From: Linnemannia elongata
Taxonomy: Eukaryota; Mortierellomycota; Mortierellomycetes; Mortierellales; Mortierellaceae
Assembly: GCA_036320915.1 (NCBI GenBank)
Contig: JAXBDG010000001.1
Location: forward strand, 3,246,001 to 3,310,000
Direction: 5' to 3'
Length of the DNA stretch: 64,000 nt
The notes under the pieces are model-generated. The model was given only the letters and a program-made list of their open reading frames with translations, was not told the origin of the DNA and did no database searches. The translations under genes and the position numbers were made by a program. Numbering within the stretch: the stretch's first letter is position 1; every line of letters begins with the position of its first letter. Positions 11,067 through 21,041 of this stretch are shown here, piece by piece.

Positions 11067-12558
11067 ATGATGGTACAGACACGCACACACACAACACTCA
11101 TCATACCTCATCTCACTCCGCCTGTGGCAACCAACCTCTTCTGACAACCATGCGTTCTCTCTTTCCATATGCTGACTTACATTGCTCCTTTCTTTTGTCA
11201 ATAGAACTTTTTATTCGGGCGCAAGTCGCCAGCAGAGGCCCTCAGAGCTCATCAAAGAGCACTGAACAAGGCACAGCGAGAATTGGACCGCGAAAGGATG
11301 AAGTTGGAGCAGCAGGAGAAGAAGATCATCCAAGATATTAAAAAGACCGCCAAGGCTGGGCAAATGGTAAAGGATGCAAACGAGTTTTGAATAGGCGTGG
11401 CTGTAACATGCAAAGGCAGGAATAGCCTCGTGCTGCCACGACATCAAGGACCGCATTAGGATCGAAGAGCCTTGCAGCGACCTGCCGTTAAAATCGCATT
11501 AATCTTGCAAAAAATCCTCTCATCTCTGTGCACACCATTCACCCTTGTACTTTCTATCGTGCCCTTTACCTTAGAACGCCGCCAAGGTGATGGCCAAGGA
11601 TCTTGTCAGGACTCGCCGGTACATTCAAAAGTTTTATCAGATGAAGACACAATTGCAGGCTGTTGGTCTTCGTATTCAGGTACGCAATAAGCTGGAAACG
11701 GGAACAGGCGTTGCCGTGGTCGCAGTTACAGAAGAAGGATTCGTTTTTCATTGTTGGAGGAGGGCTCTCGATGACGTCCATTTCTTAACGAGTCCAGAAG
11801 AACAGGACCTTATTTTATTTTTTTATTTTTTTGAGTCGACGGTCTGATCCCATGAACGGAACACAACCTCTCCACCTCTTTGCTTGCGCAATGACCCCGT
11901 CTAACTCCATTTCTTATGTCTTTTGTATATGTACTTATAGGGTCTCCGCTCGAACCAACAAATGGCTGAGGCAATGAAGGGCGCGACAAAGGTAAAAAGA
12001 AAAGACATCCTGATAATCCCATGGAACTTTGAACCCCGACTTGAGAAAATGGGATAAAGTCCACCCGTATTCTGACTCTCTTTCTCTATGTTATTGCAAC
12101 TGACAATCTTGTAGGCTATGGGCGCTATGAACCGCAACATGAACCTGCCTCAGATTCAGCACATCATGATGGAGTTTGAGAAGGAGAGCGAGATCATGGA
12201 TATGAAGGAGGAAATGATGTCAGATACCATTGACGAAGCCATGGAAGAAGAAGAGGACGAGGAGGAACAGGACGCCATCGTAAATCAAGTTCTGGACGAG
12301 ATCGGAATCAATCTCGATGATATCGTAAGTTGCCTTTGCGTACCTTGTGCTTGCGACGATAGAGTCGTTCTTCGAAACGGGCGTGAAAAATAACTTATTG
12401 TTTATTTGTCTCTGCTTCTCCAATAGCTTGCTTCTACTCCAGGAACGGCAATCAAGACACCAGGAGGCACTGGCAAGGAGCGTGTCGCCCAGGCAGAGGG
12501 CATGTCTGCTGACGATGCAGCGCTTCAGGCTCGTTTGGACAACCTTCGCAGGGAATAA
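11067..12558 (+). CDS. VPS2: ESCRT-III subunit VPS2 / DID4 (CHMP2A)
   Basis: Six exons: 11067-11072, 11205-11366, 11575-11679, 11941-11991, 12115-12324 and 12427-12558, giving 221 aa (human CHMP2A 222). Exon 1 is only ATGATG before donor GTACAG, and exon 2 opens NFLFGRKSPAEALRAHQRAL. The N-terminal basic helices (about 10-120: LNKAQRELDRERMKLEQQEK, AAKVMAKDLVRTRRYIQKFY) and an acidic linker lead to the C-terminal MIM1 helix DDAALQARLDNLRRE, which binds the MIT domain of Vps4. The protein acts with Vps24/Snf7 on endosomal membranes in multivesicular body formation, cytokinesis and membrane repair. All junction phases agree. AATAAA occurs at 12623. Confidence 0.92.
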
Positions 12559-13117
12559 AGTACTGACACACACCTGGGTGCTCGACTCACAATCTGTAAT
12601 ACTACAATTCATTTTCACTGTTAATAAAGCTGTGCTCGTTAAAAGAAAATTCAGAAAACATTGCGATATGGAGAAGGACCTGTTGAGGCACACCTATTCG
12701 TCGCTTCCTAATTGGCTGTCAAATGTGAGAGAGAGTCATCGACTGAGGCGAAGTATTCTGCAGCTAAAAGATGACTCCTGGGAAAATTACCAGCACTAAT
12801 AGAGATGCTCAGCATAGACAACGAACAATGCCCATATCTTATTTTTATTGGAGTCATGGGGAGTCTATATGGGACATTGGGGTTGGAGGCACAGTTAGTC
12901 AGTTAGTCAGTCAGCCAGCGAAGAGAATGAATTTCAATAGCACATATTTCGCCCTGTCTCCACACGCTGAGTCACCTCATTTTTTTTCCATGTGTCTCCA
13001 GTGCGATCTCAGATCAAAGCCACAGTCAAGACGGAATTCAGATAAAAGGGCTCAGAAAGGCCCTTCAATCATCTTTCGATTCTAAACCACACTCTCCTCC
13101 CCATCGTCGACAACATC
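12559..13117. other. Intergenic VPS2 / TyrRS
   Basis: About 560 bp holding the VPS2 3' UTR, a short AGTC-like repeat (about 12893-12920) and the TyrRS promoter. No coding frame is supported. Confidence 0.5.
12623..12628 (+). terminator. Polyadenylation signal of VPS2
   Basis: AATAAA, 65 bp after the VPS2 stop codon. Confidence 0.45.
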
Positions 13118-15128
13118 ATGGCCTCATTAACTCCCGCAGAAAAATACAACATCATCTCGAGGAATCTTCAGGAGGTCCTCGGCAAGGAACAGATCGAGTC
13201 CATCCTCGCTGAGCGCGATCTCAACATCTACTGGGGCACTGGTAAGGCTCTTCATTTCTTCTTCATTCGTCGAAACAGAATAGGCGACGCCACGTCCCCC
13301 TTGTGGATAGGAAAAAAAAAGAGCGAGGAAGAAAAAGAAATATGAGAGCCAGACGGTTGCACCTTGCACACTTTTACGATAGTGACTCATTGGCATTGGA
13401 CATTGTTATCAATTAAAAGAAAGGTGGCCGAATCCGTGCAAGAATGCCGCAAGGAATATACCAGGATTGTTTCAATTGGTGCATAATATACCAAATCGTC
13501 GCAAAATTGCTAACCTACTTGCTGTCTATGGTGATTGTTATTTAGCTCCTACTGGAAAGCCTCACTTGGGTTACTTTGTCGCCATGACCAAGATTGCCGA
13601 TTTCCTCCAGGCCGGCTGCCACATCACCATCCTCATCGCCGACATTCACGCCTTCCTCGACAACATGAAGGCCCCCATGGAGCTCGTTGGCAAGCGCGCT
13701 GAATACTATACCCAGCTGATCAAGGCCACCTTGACCTCGATCGGTGTCCCTACCGAGAAGCTTAAGTTCGTCTTGGGCTCCTCCTACCAATTGACTGCCG
13801 AGTACTCGCTCGCCAACATGAAGCTTTGCTCCAAGACCACGGAACGCGATGCCAAGAAGGCCGGTGCCGAGGTCGTCAAGCAGGTCGAGTCGCCCCTCTT
13901 GTCCGGATTGATGTACCCAGGAATGCAGGCTTTGGACGAGGAATTCTTGGGCGTCGATGCCCAGTTCGGAGGTGTTGACCAGCGCAAGATTTTCGTCTTT
14001 GCTGAGAAGATGTTGCCCGCAATCGGATACAAGAAGCGCTCTCACTTGATGAACGTCATGGTTCCTGGATTGGCTGGACCCAAGATGTCGTCGTCCGACC
14101 CCGATTCCAAGATCGATCTTTTGGAGGCTCCCGAGGATGTCAAGCGCAAGTTGAGCAAGGCTTTCTGCGAGGAGGGCAACATTACTGAGAACGGCATCTT
14201 GTCCTTTGTCAAGACTGTCCTCTTCCCTCTTGGCTCGATGAACGGCAAGACCCCCAGCTTTAGCATTTTGAGACCCGAGAAGTTCGGAGGCGATGTCACC
14301 TACACTGTCTTTGAGGATCTCGAGAACGACTTTAGAGATAAGAAGGTCCACCCCGGTGATTTGAAGAAGGCTGTCACCGATGCCATCAACACCTTATTGG
14401 GCCCCATCCGCAAGTGGTTTGACAACGATGAGCTTCGCCAGTTGACCGAGGATGCCTACCCTACGCCCAAGCCTGAGGCCAAGGCCAAGCCCGTCAAGTC
14501 CAACAAGGTATGGAGCACTCTAACGTCTCTCCATCGTGTTCACTGTTAAATATTTACCTTGCGACTTGCTAACATTGCTTGGTTTCTTTTTATTAATTAG
14601 CCTGCTGCTAACGCCAACTTGGCTGTTGATGTTTCCCGCTTGGACATCCGTGTTGCTCGCATCTTGGAGGCCAAGGTTCACGAGGCCAACCCCAACTCGT
14701 TCATCTCGACCGTCGACTGCGGTAACGGCGATATCCGCACTGTTGTCTCTGGTTTGGCTAAGTACATCCCCTTGGCAGAGATGCAGAACCGTCTTGTGTG
14801 TGCTGTCTGCAATCTGAAGCCCGGCAAGTTCCAGGGTGTTTTGTCCAGCGCCATGTTGTTGGCTGGATCATCGCCCGATGACTCTATTGTCGAGTTGTTG
14901 CAGCCCCCCGCGGGATTGGAGGCTGGAGATTTGATTGAGTTTGAGGGTTTCGCTCAGGCTGATCGCTCTTCACCCGAGAAGTTGAACCCCAAGCACTTGA
15001 TCTTTGAGAAGGTCTCTGAGGAATTCAAGATCAGCTCCGAGGGACTTGCCCAGTACAAGGACTTGCAGTTCTCGACCAAGAACGGCCCCGTCAGCGTCAA
15101 GTCGTTGAAGGAAGGTCGCATTAGGTAG
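13118..15128 (+). CDS. TYS1: Tyrosyl-tRNA synthetase, cytoplasmic, with C-terminal EMAPII-like domain
   Basis: Exons 13118-13241, 13546-14507 and 14601-15128 give 537 aa. Class Ic synthetase charging tRNA-Tyr. Visible: N-terminal helices, the HIGH-equivalent [10 protein letters not shown] (A|PTGK restored across intron 1), [14 protein letters not shown] tyrosine-binding segment, and the KMSKS-equivalent [16 protein letters not shown]. After a Lys/Pro-rich linker ([16 protein letters not shown], about 348-362), exon 3 encodes a separate tRNA-binding module of about 170 aa ([20 protein letters not shown]...[11 protein letters not shown]...[20 protein letters not shown]), the EMAPII/Arc1p-C fold. 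Yeast Tys1 (394 aa) lacks this module, whereas animal YARS1 has it. The domain boundary coincides with an intron. Codon use is strongly biased, as expected for a highly expressed gene. Confidence 0.93.
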
Positions 15129-15483
15129 ATACTTTTTTTTTTTTTTTTAACGAGAGTTACCTCCTTATTAAAGTTTTCCATTGAGTTTTTTCAGTATGTT
15201 CTTTCTGCCCTGACTAGCAGGTTAGATCATCTAACACATGGCTTGAAAAGGCAGTCCGTCCTTGAGGTGACTGCGAACTTGTTTACACAAATCTCCTTAT
15301 TCGATTCGGGGCTTTGAGTGTGCCTGGAGAGGAGTTGCAGCTCAGCTTCATTTTTTTTTTTTATTTTTTTCCTTCCTTCTTGTGTCTGTTTGTTCCTCCC
15401 TTCCCTCTTCCCTTTCCCCCTTCCCTTTCATCCCTCCCCCTCCCTTTCTCTCCCCCTGCTCACCTATCCTCCGTCTAGCAAGG
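15129..15483. other. Intergenic TyrRS / DEAD-box helicase
   Basis: 355 bp with a 16-nt T run just after the TyrRS stop and a C/T-rich leader before the helicase ATG. No gene is seen. Confidence 0.5.
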
Positions 15484-17734
15484 ATGTCCCGCATTATCTC
15501 TTCTTTGCGCCCTGTCATGCGCTTGGCTACATCCCAGGCCTCGACCCTCATTCGCATTCCTCGTACTTCTCTCCCAGGTACAACTCATTCTCGCACTTTT
15601 CATTCCAACTCGCACACAGCCCTCAATCACCAACCCTGAAGTTGCCGACTGAGTTTTCACTTACGACCCATTCGGCTCCCTCTTTATCTAAACAACCCGT
15701 ACTAACATATTCTTCACCCTGATTTTGTGCCACAATAGCTGTTCAGTCTGCAAAGGCATTCCCTGCCTTGACTTCCTACCTCCAGAGGTCCGCTGGCTTC
15801 CACTCCCAGTCCACTGCCTTCCAGACCGCTCAGTCTGTTGCCGCCCAGGTCGAGGAGACTGAGGAGGAGCTCCCTACCCGCTTCGATGAGATCGCTTCGT
15901 TGCACCCCAACACCGCCAAGGCCATCAAGGGCATCTTCAAGTACGAGACCATGTCCAAGGTCCAAGCCGAAGTTCTCTCCCTGCTCCCCACCGACACTGA
16001 TATGTTTGTCAAGGCCAAGACCGGAACTGGAAAAACCCTCGCCTTCTTGATCCCCGCTCTCGAGACTGTTAACGCCAAGTGTGACAAGAAGACCCTGGCC
16101 CGGGGTGACCTGGCCACTATTTTGATTGTCTCACCTACCCGTGAGTTGGCCCAGCAGATTGCCGACGAGGCTCGCAAGTTGGCCACCTCTCACCGCTTCA
16201 ACGTCCACTGCCTTGTCGGAGGCGAGTCCAAGGGCCAACAGATTCGCCAGTTGAACAACAAGCGCGTTGATATCGTTGTCGGAACCCCCGGTCGTTTGAA
16301 CGACATGATTGAGAGCGTCAGAGAGTTCCGTGAGCAGTTGGAGGGTGTCAAGACTGTAAGTTGCTTATTACTACATGAACTGTATGTAAAGGCAGTGCAT
16401 TTAAATGGACACTTAACTTATTTTCACTTTCCTTTTATACATAGTTGATTTTGGATGAGGCTGATCAGTTGTTGGACATGGGATTCAAGGACAGCATTGA
16501 GAGCATTGTGGATGCTTTGCCCAAGGAGCGCCAGACTTTGTTTTTCTCGGCCACCGTTTCGAAGCAGATCAAGGCTATTGCCAGAACCTCGCTCAAGCCC
16601 GACTTTACCTTCATCGACACTGTGGACCCCAACGAAGCCAACACCAACTTGCAGGTCAACCAGTCCTTCAGTGTCACCCCTTACGAGCAGCAGTTGCCTC
16701 TCTTGGCCCGTATCATTGAGGACCATAAGAAGCAGAACCCTAACGGCAAGGTCATGGTCTTCTTGCCCACCACCCGTGGCACCCAACTCTATGCCTCACT
16801 CTTTGAGGAGTTGACCTCCTACCGTTTGTTTTCACTCCACTCTAAGAAGTCTCAGGAACAGCGCACCAGAACCTCAGACCGTTTCCGCAAGAGCAAGGGT
16901 TCGATCATGTTCACCTCTGATGTGTCTGCTCGCGGAGTTGACTACCCTGATGTCTCGCTCGTCATCCAGGTCGGAATCCCTTCTTCCAAGGAGCAGTACA
17001 TTCATCGTATCGGACGTACAGGACGTGCAGGAAAGACTGGCGAGGGTGTCTTGATGATCACCCCCATGGAGAAGAGCTTCCTCGATACCATGTCGGACTT
17101 GCCCTTGACCATTAACGAGACTTCAAAGCAGATTGACGAGATTATGGAGGATGCTCAGCTGATGGATAAGTTGGCTGTGGCCAAGCAGGCCCAGGATCCC
17201 GAGATGATTCACGATGCCTTCACTGCCTACCTTGGATACTGTAAGTGTTACGCCACCACGAGATGTATAATGTTAATTGTGTCATTTGTTTATGACAAGT
17301 TGATAACTGACAACCCGCCTCTAACTTGCTCGCTGTTGAAACAAATAGATACCGGACGTACTGATGTCCTCACCTGCCCTAAGCGCGATATCCTCGAAAA
17401 TGCCAAGCAGTACGTGACTAGTCTCGGTGCTGATGAGCCTCCTCACCTCAGCGAGGCCTTCTTGAGCAAGCTTGGATTGAATCAGAGATCGTCTAGATCA
17501 TCGTCTTCCTCCCGTGGCGGATACTCTCGTGGTCGCGATAATGGCCGTGATAACTACAGCCGGGATCGCTCTTCGTCCAGATATGGCCGCGACAGAGAAT
17601 ACAGCAACAACAATGGCAGCAGTGCTCGCCGGACATTTGACCGCAACGATAGGAACGACCGCAACAATAGCAACAGAAACGATCGCGGCCGTGACCGCCG
17701 AGAGTTCTCTGATCGTTTCTTCTCCAAGGATTAA
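15484..17734 (+). CDS. MSS116: Mitochondrial DEAD-box RNA helicase (MSS116-like)
   Basis: Exons 15484-15577, 15739-16355, 16445-17240 and 17349-17734 give 630 aa. The first exon encodes an Arg/Ser-rich presequence (MSRIISSLRPVMRLATSQAS), consistent with mitochondrial import. Helicase core: motif I AKTGTGKT, Ia PTRELAQQ, Ib TPGRL, II DEAD (split from the preceding Thr by intron 2), III SAT, IV VFLPT, V TSDVSARGVDYP and VI HRIGRTGRAG, followed by the C-terminal extension typical of Mss116 and a basic Arg/Asp/Asn/Ser-rich tail (about 525-630). Mss116 proteins act as general RNA chaperones in mitochondrial intron splicing, translation and RNA turnover. The CYT-19 or Has1 family names are alternatives; the presequence and basic tail favour MSS116. 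Confidence 0.88.
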
Positions 17735-17792
17735 GTCCGACTTTTGTACCTGTATTTTATTCTCTTTTGCATCCATCCATCTTACATCGAAA

Positions 17793-17798
17793 AATAAA
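17793..17798 (+). terminator. Polyadenylation signal of the MSS116-like gene
   Basis: AATAAA about 60 bp after the stop codon. Confidence 0.45.
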
Positions 17799-17978
17799 CC
17801 TGCATTTGTATCTCATTAAGGGCGTGGTTGGACCTTCTTTGGTGTCGCTGGGCGTTTCTTTTTCTCAGCAAGCTTAACTGTCACGCAGCGCGGTATTCTT
17901 TTTTTACCTTTTGTTCCTGCAACAAGCAAACTTTCTCTCTCGCTCACCCACAACTTACTCACTTCTTTGTGGACATTC

Positions 17979-20498
17979 ATGGCGCAAGACTTTAGCGACC
18001 CGCTGACATCGGCTGCCTATGCCTCCTCAAAGACAACAGCACCATCAGGAAGCGACCCCTTGCTGGCATCTGCTCCCACCAAAAGCCCATTGTCTGGTCA
18101 AGCTAGCTCACCCAAGAAGACAAGAGACTCGCCCCTTCACTCCTACTCCACCGACCCTCTTTCTTCTTCCTCCCCTTCCATTTCCCCTTCACCTGCTTCA
18201 CATCAGAACAGTCGCCTCGCCCAGTCTGCATCCGCAAAACCCAAGCCAGCATCTCTACCAAAACGAGCGACCACAGCAACAAAACCCAACCGGTTCTCAG
18301 AAGAAGTCAGTTCATTCTCTTCGCCATCCTCGCCATTGTCACATCGCTTTGCTGATCCACTCGACAGCGGACACAGTAACGGAGGCGACTATGAGCCCTA
18401 CATGAAGGCAACCTCCGGCTACAGTAGTTACCAGCAGTACAACAATAACAACATCAGTATTAATAACCAAGCTGGCAACCGTTCGACTATTGCGTCCTTC
18501 CCAACCACAAGCACTCACACCACAAGTTTACCCAACAGCTCGCGCCAGTCGCCAGCTCCAACACAACCGCCACCAGTCGCTTCTTCTTCGCCAGACGCTA
18601 CCACGCCTCCTTCTGTTCTTCGTTCCAGCAGTCCTAAAGCAGTCTCGCCGCCAAGGATTACTCGACGCGACTCCTCGTACGACCAGCAACGCGTCAAGGC
18701 TCCCCAATATCTCCACATCACCATCCCGGATACAGATAGGCGTGGCAAAGATGGCATGTTCTTACTGTCTGTTCAGGTATGACCAAGTTACACATATTGC
18801 ATGCTCAAACAATCCCAGAAAAATATCTCAATTTGCAATTGATAAAATGTATTGACGGTGTCAAAAATTGCTTGCTCTTTCCGCATCGGTGTCTAAATAG
18901 ACAAACATGCCTAGATACAAGCGGCAATCATACCAGAATGTAACACGGTCCTACTTGGAGTTTGTCAGGTTGCGGGAACACCTTGTAGCAGAACATCCTG
19001 AGGCCTTGGTACCAGTTCTACCTCCCGAGCGATCTCTTGTCAGCGCATCAGATGTTCAGTCAATGCGCCTCTTTTTGGAACGTATCAGTCGACATCCTGT
19101 TCTCTCCAAGGACATTGAGTTGCAGATGTTTATCGAGTCTGAGTTTGGGGTAAGGCTTTTTCTTCCAGATATATGCATGATCTCTCCCGTGTGCATATCC
19201 TTGACCCATTTTATTGATCACATTTTTTTTCCTCTTCTTGCACAAATAGTTCTTGCCACCAGCCAAACCAAAAAGGATTCTGGGGAAGCTTCTAGACATT
19301 GGGGTGAAGCGATTCAGCAGCTCTGGAGGAAGTTCGGCGCTGTCTTTGGGTGACACTGATGATGACTTCGAGGAGGAGCGTGCGGTGGCATCCAAGCTGG
19401 AAGCAAAACTTCAGGGAGCAATAAAATGTCTTGACAAGGAGATCAAAGCTAGGCGAGGTAAGACATTAACGACGATTATAACGACGCATTGATGCACTGC
19501 TTGGTTCTGCAATCTGTGTCCTGACGCACACGTCTCTGGTTGCTATTACTTGATCTCTACAGACTTTAGTTCCAAGGAGGCAGAGCTTGCCACAGTCAGT
19601 AATATCTGGGCTGCTGGCGAGAGTCTTCCTGAGCTGGCGAGGTAAGCATCGATGAGAGTATTGGGCAAAGGCGGAGGAAAGATTCTGCGGTTGTATCTTT
19701 TTCCGGAGGACGAAATCTTGAGTACTCACATCGCCAATTGTCTTCTAGAACTTTCAAACTGCTAGCGAAGCCATTGGATGGCATGTCTAAGGCCAGCAAA
19801 GCTCAGGTAGGGGTGCAAGTGCAGAGGATTGGTCGACACGACGGACTTTTCGTTTGACTTGTGGCCTGGCGACCAAACTGGTAACCCCTCTTTTCTTTGG
19901 TTGCTTATTTTTTTAGGTCGGTGGCGACGCAACTGTATTAGGTAGCTTTCTGGACTACAAGCTACAGCATGTTCAGACGCTGAGTGGCGCATTAGACTAC
20001 CGTTTATCGGTTGTAGGCGAATACGAGGCGGCAATCAAGAGCACAGAGAGTAAACGGAAGACTATGGAACGGCTGAGATCGTCGACCAACATCAACCCCG
20101 AGAAAGTGACTGACAGTATCGATGACTTGGAAGATGTAAGTTGACGCAACTTTTGACCCACATTAAGGTTTTTTTTTATTTCCCCTTTCCTCCCTCGTGC
20201 GAGCTAAAAACATTTCAAGCAAGTTGACTAACGACATTCTTGGATTTTTTTCTTTTACTTACAGGCGACGTTGTTTGAGGGGAATATGAGGAGGAGGATG
20301 GAGCAGGTATCGTCTGCATTGACGAAGGATCTGGAGGGGTACCGGGTACAGAGTCAGGAGGATTTGCTGCGGGCGCTGCGCCAATACAGTCAGCGCCAGA
20401 TCGGGTTTGAGAAGGCGAAGTTGGAAGAGCTGTTGTCAGTTGGTGCAGTGCTAAAAGCCGATCCAGACCACGGAGAGTCTGGTGGTGGGATATCTTAG
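17979..20498 (+). CDS. VPS17: PX-BAR sorting nexin, retromer subunit VPS17-like
   Basis: Seven exons: 17979-18776, 18901-19149, 19250-19457, 19563-19641, 19749-19806, 19917-20135 and 20265-20498, all phases agreeing, give 614 aa. Residues 1-240 are a Ser/Pro-rich disordered region with Asn runs. The PX domain (about 240-350) reads LHITIPDT...SVQTNMPRYKRQSYQNVTRSYLEFVRLREHL...VPVLPPER and ends in FIESEFGFLPP. The C-terminal half (about 380-600) is a helical BAR-type region with a coiled-coil pattern. In VPS17 the PX basic motif is degenerate and the protein pairs with VPS5 in the retromer membrane-bending coat for endosome-to-Golgi recycling. The pattern NVTRSYLEFxRLxEHL...VPxLP is that of fungal VPS17; another SNX-BAR is the main alternative. 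Confidence 0.72.
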
Positions 20499-20788
20499 CA
20501 TGTCATTTGATCCTACCAACACCAATAGAAAGCCCTTTTGCCAAGGTTAATTGACGATGGGAGAGTGAGAGAGTTGGCTAGAAGGTGCGAGATAGCAAAA
20601 CAGGTTGGTTGGTAGTGGTGATCGTTTGAGCTTGAACTAGAACTTGAACGAGAGGAAGAAGAAGAAGAAAGAGAGGAAGGAGTTGTTGGGTCCGGATTTG
20701 CTCTCTTCCGCGAAAGTCCGCCTTTTCCTTCGTCGGCGTTCTTTTGCGTTCGCTGCTTTTCCCTAATCTGGACAGCAACAGTGGAAAA

Positions 20789-20796
20789 GAAGGTTC
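20789..20796 (+). promoter_or_regulatory. Possible heat-shock element half (GAAnnTTC)
   Basis: GAAGGTTC lies about 250 bp before the SSC1 ATG, followed by further imperfect TTC units. HSF binds inverted nGAAn repeats; only one well-spaced pair is evident. Confidence 0.3.
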
Positions 20797-20931
20797 AAGT
20801 TCAAGTCTCGATGTCATTTCTACTGGCGAGTGGCTTAGCATCAACAAAGTGGGGGAGAGGGAGTGCCCAGGCAGAGTCAGAGTGATAGTACACTCTTCCA
20901 AAGGGCACCGCGCAACGACTTGGCCGTTGGC

Positions 20932-20938
20932 TATATAG
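20932..20938 (+). promoter_or_regulatory. TATA box of the mitochondrial Hsp70 gene
   Basis: TATATAG, 104 bp upstream of the ATG and followed by a pyrimidine-rich leader: a typical layout for a strong fungal promoter. Confidence 0.5.
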
Positions 20939-21041
20939 TCCAGGGCCGGGATCTTTTCCCCTCTTCTTTTTTTCTTTTTCCTTTCATTCCTTACTTTCCC
21001 CGTCCCTCCCCTTCCCTCACCCCCATTCATAACTTGCAGCT

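Larger units (their letters stand above)
20499..21041. other. Intergenic VPS17-like / SSC1 with Hsp70 promoter
   Basis: About 540 bp. It contains the TATATAG box and a GAAnnTTC element upstream of the Hsp70 gene, then a T/C-rich leader. No coding frame is supported. Confidence 0.5.

Noticed and set aside
13542..14351. 269-codon open frame antisense to TyrRS
   Set aside because: Shadow of a codon-biased gene; no motif and no independent start or splice logic.
14427..14450. ELR tripeptide in TyrRS, like the cytokine motif of human YARS1
   Set aside because: It lies near the end of the catalytic module, not at the human position (about residue 91-93), so it is probably chance.
20704..20720. 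TTCcgcGAA as a heat-shock element upstream of SSC1
   Set aside because: The spacing is three bases instead of two, so it does not fit the nGAAnnTTCn rule; only the GAAGGTTC at 20789 was kept.
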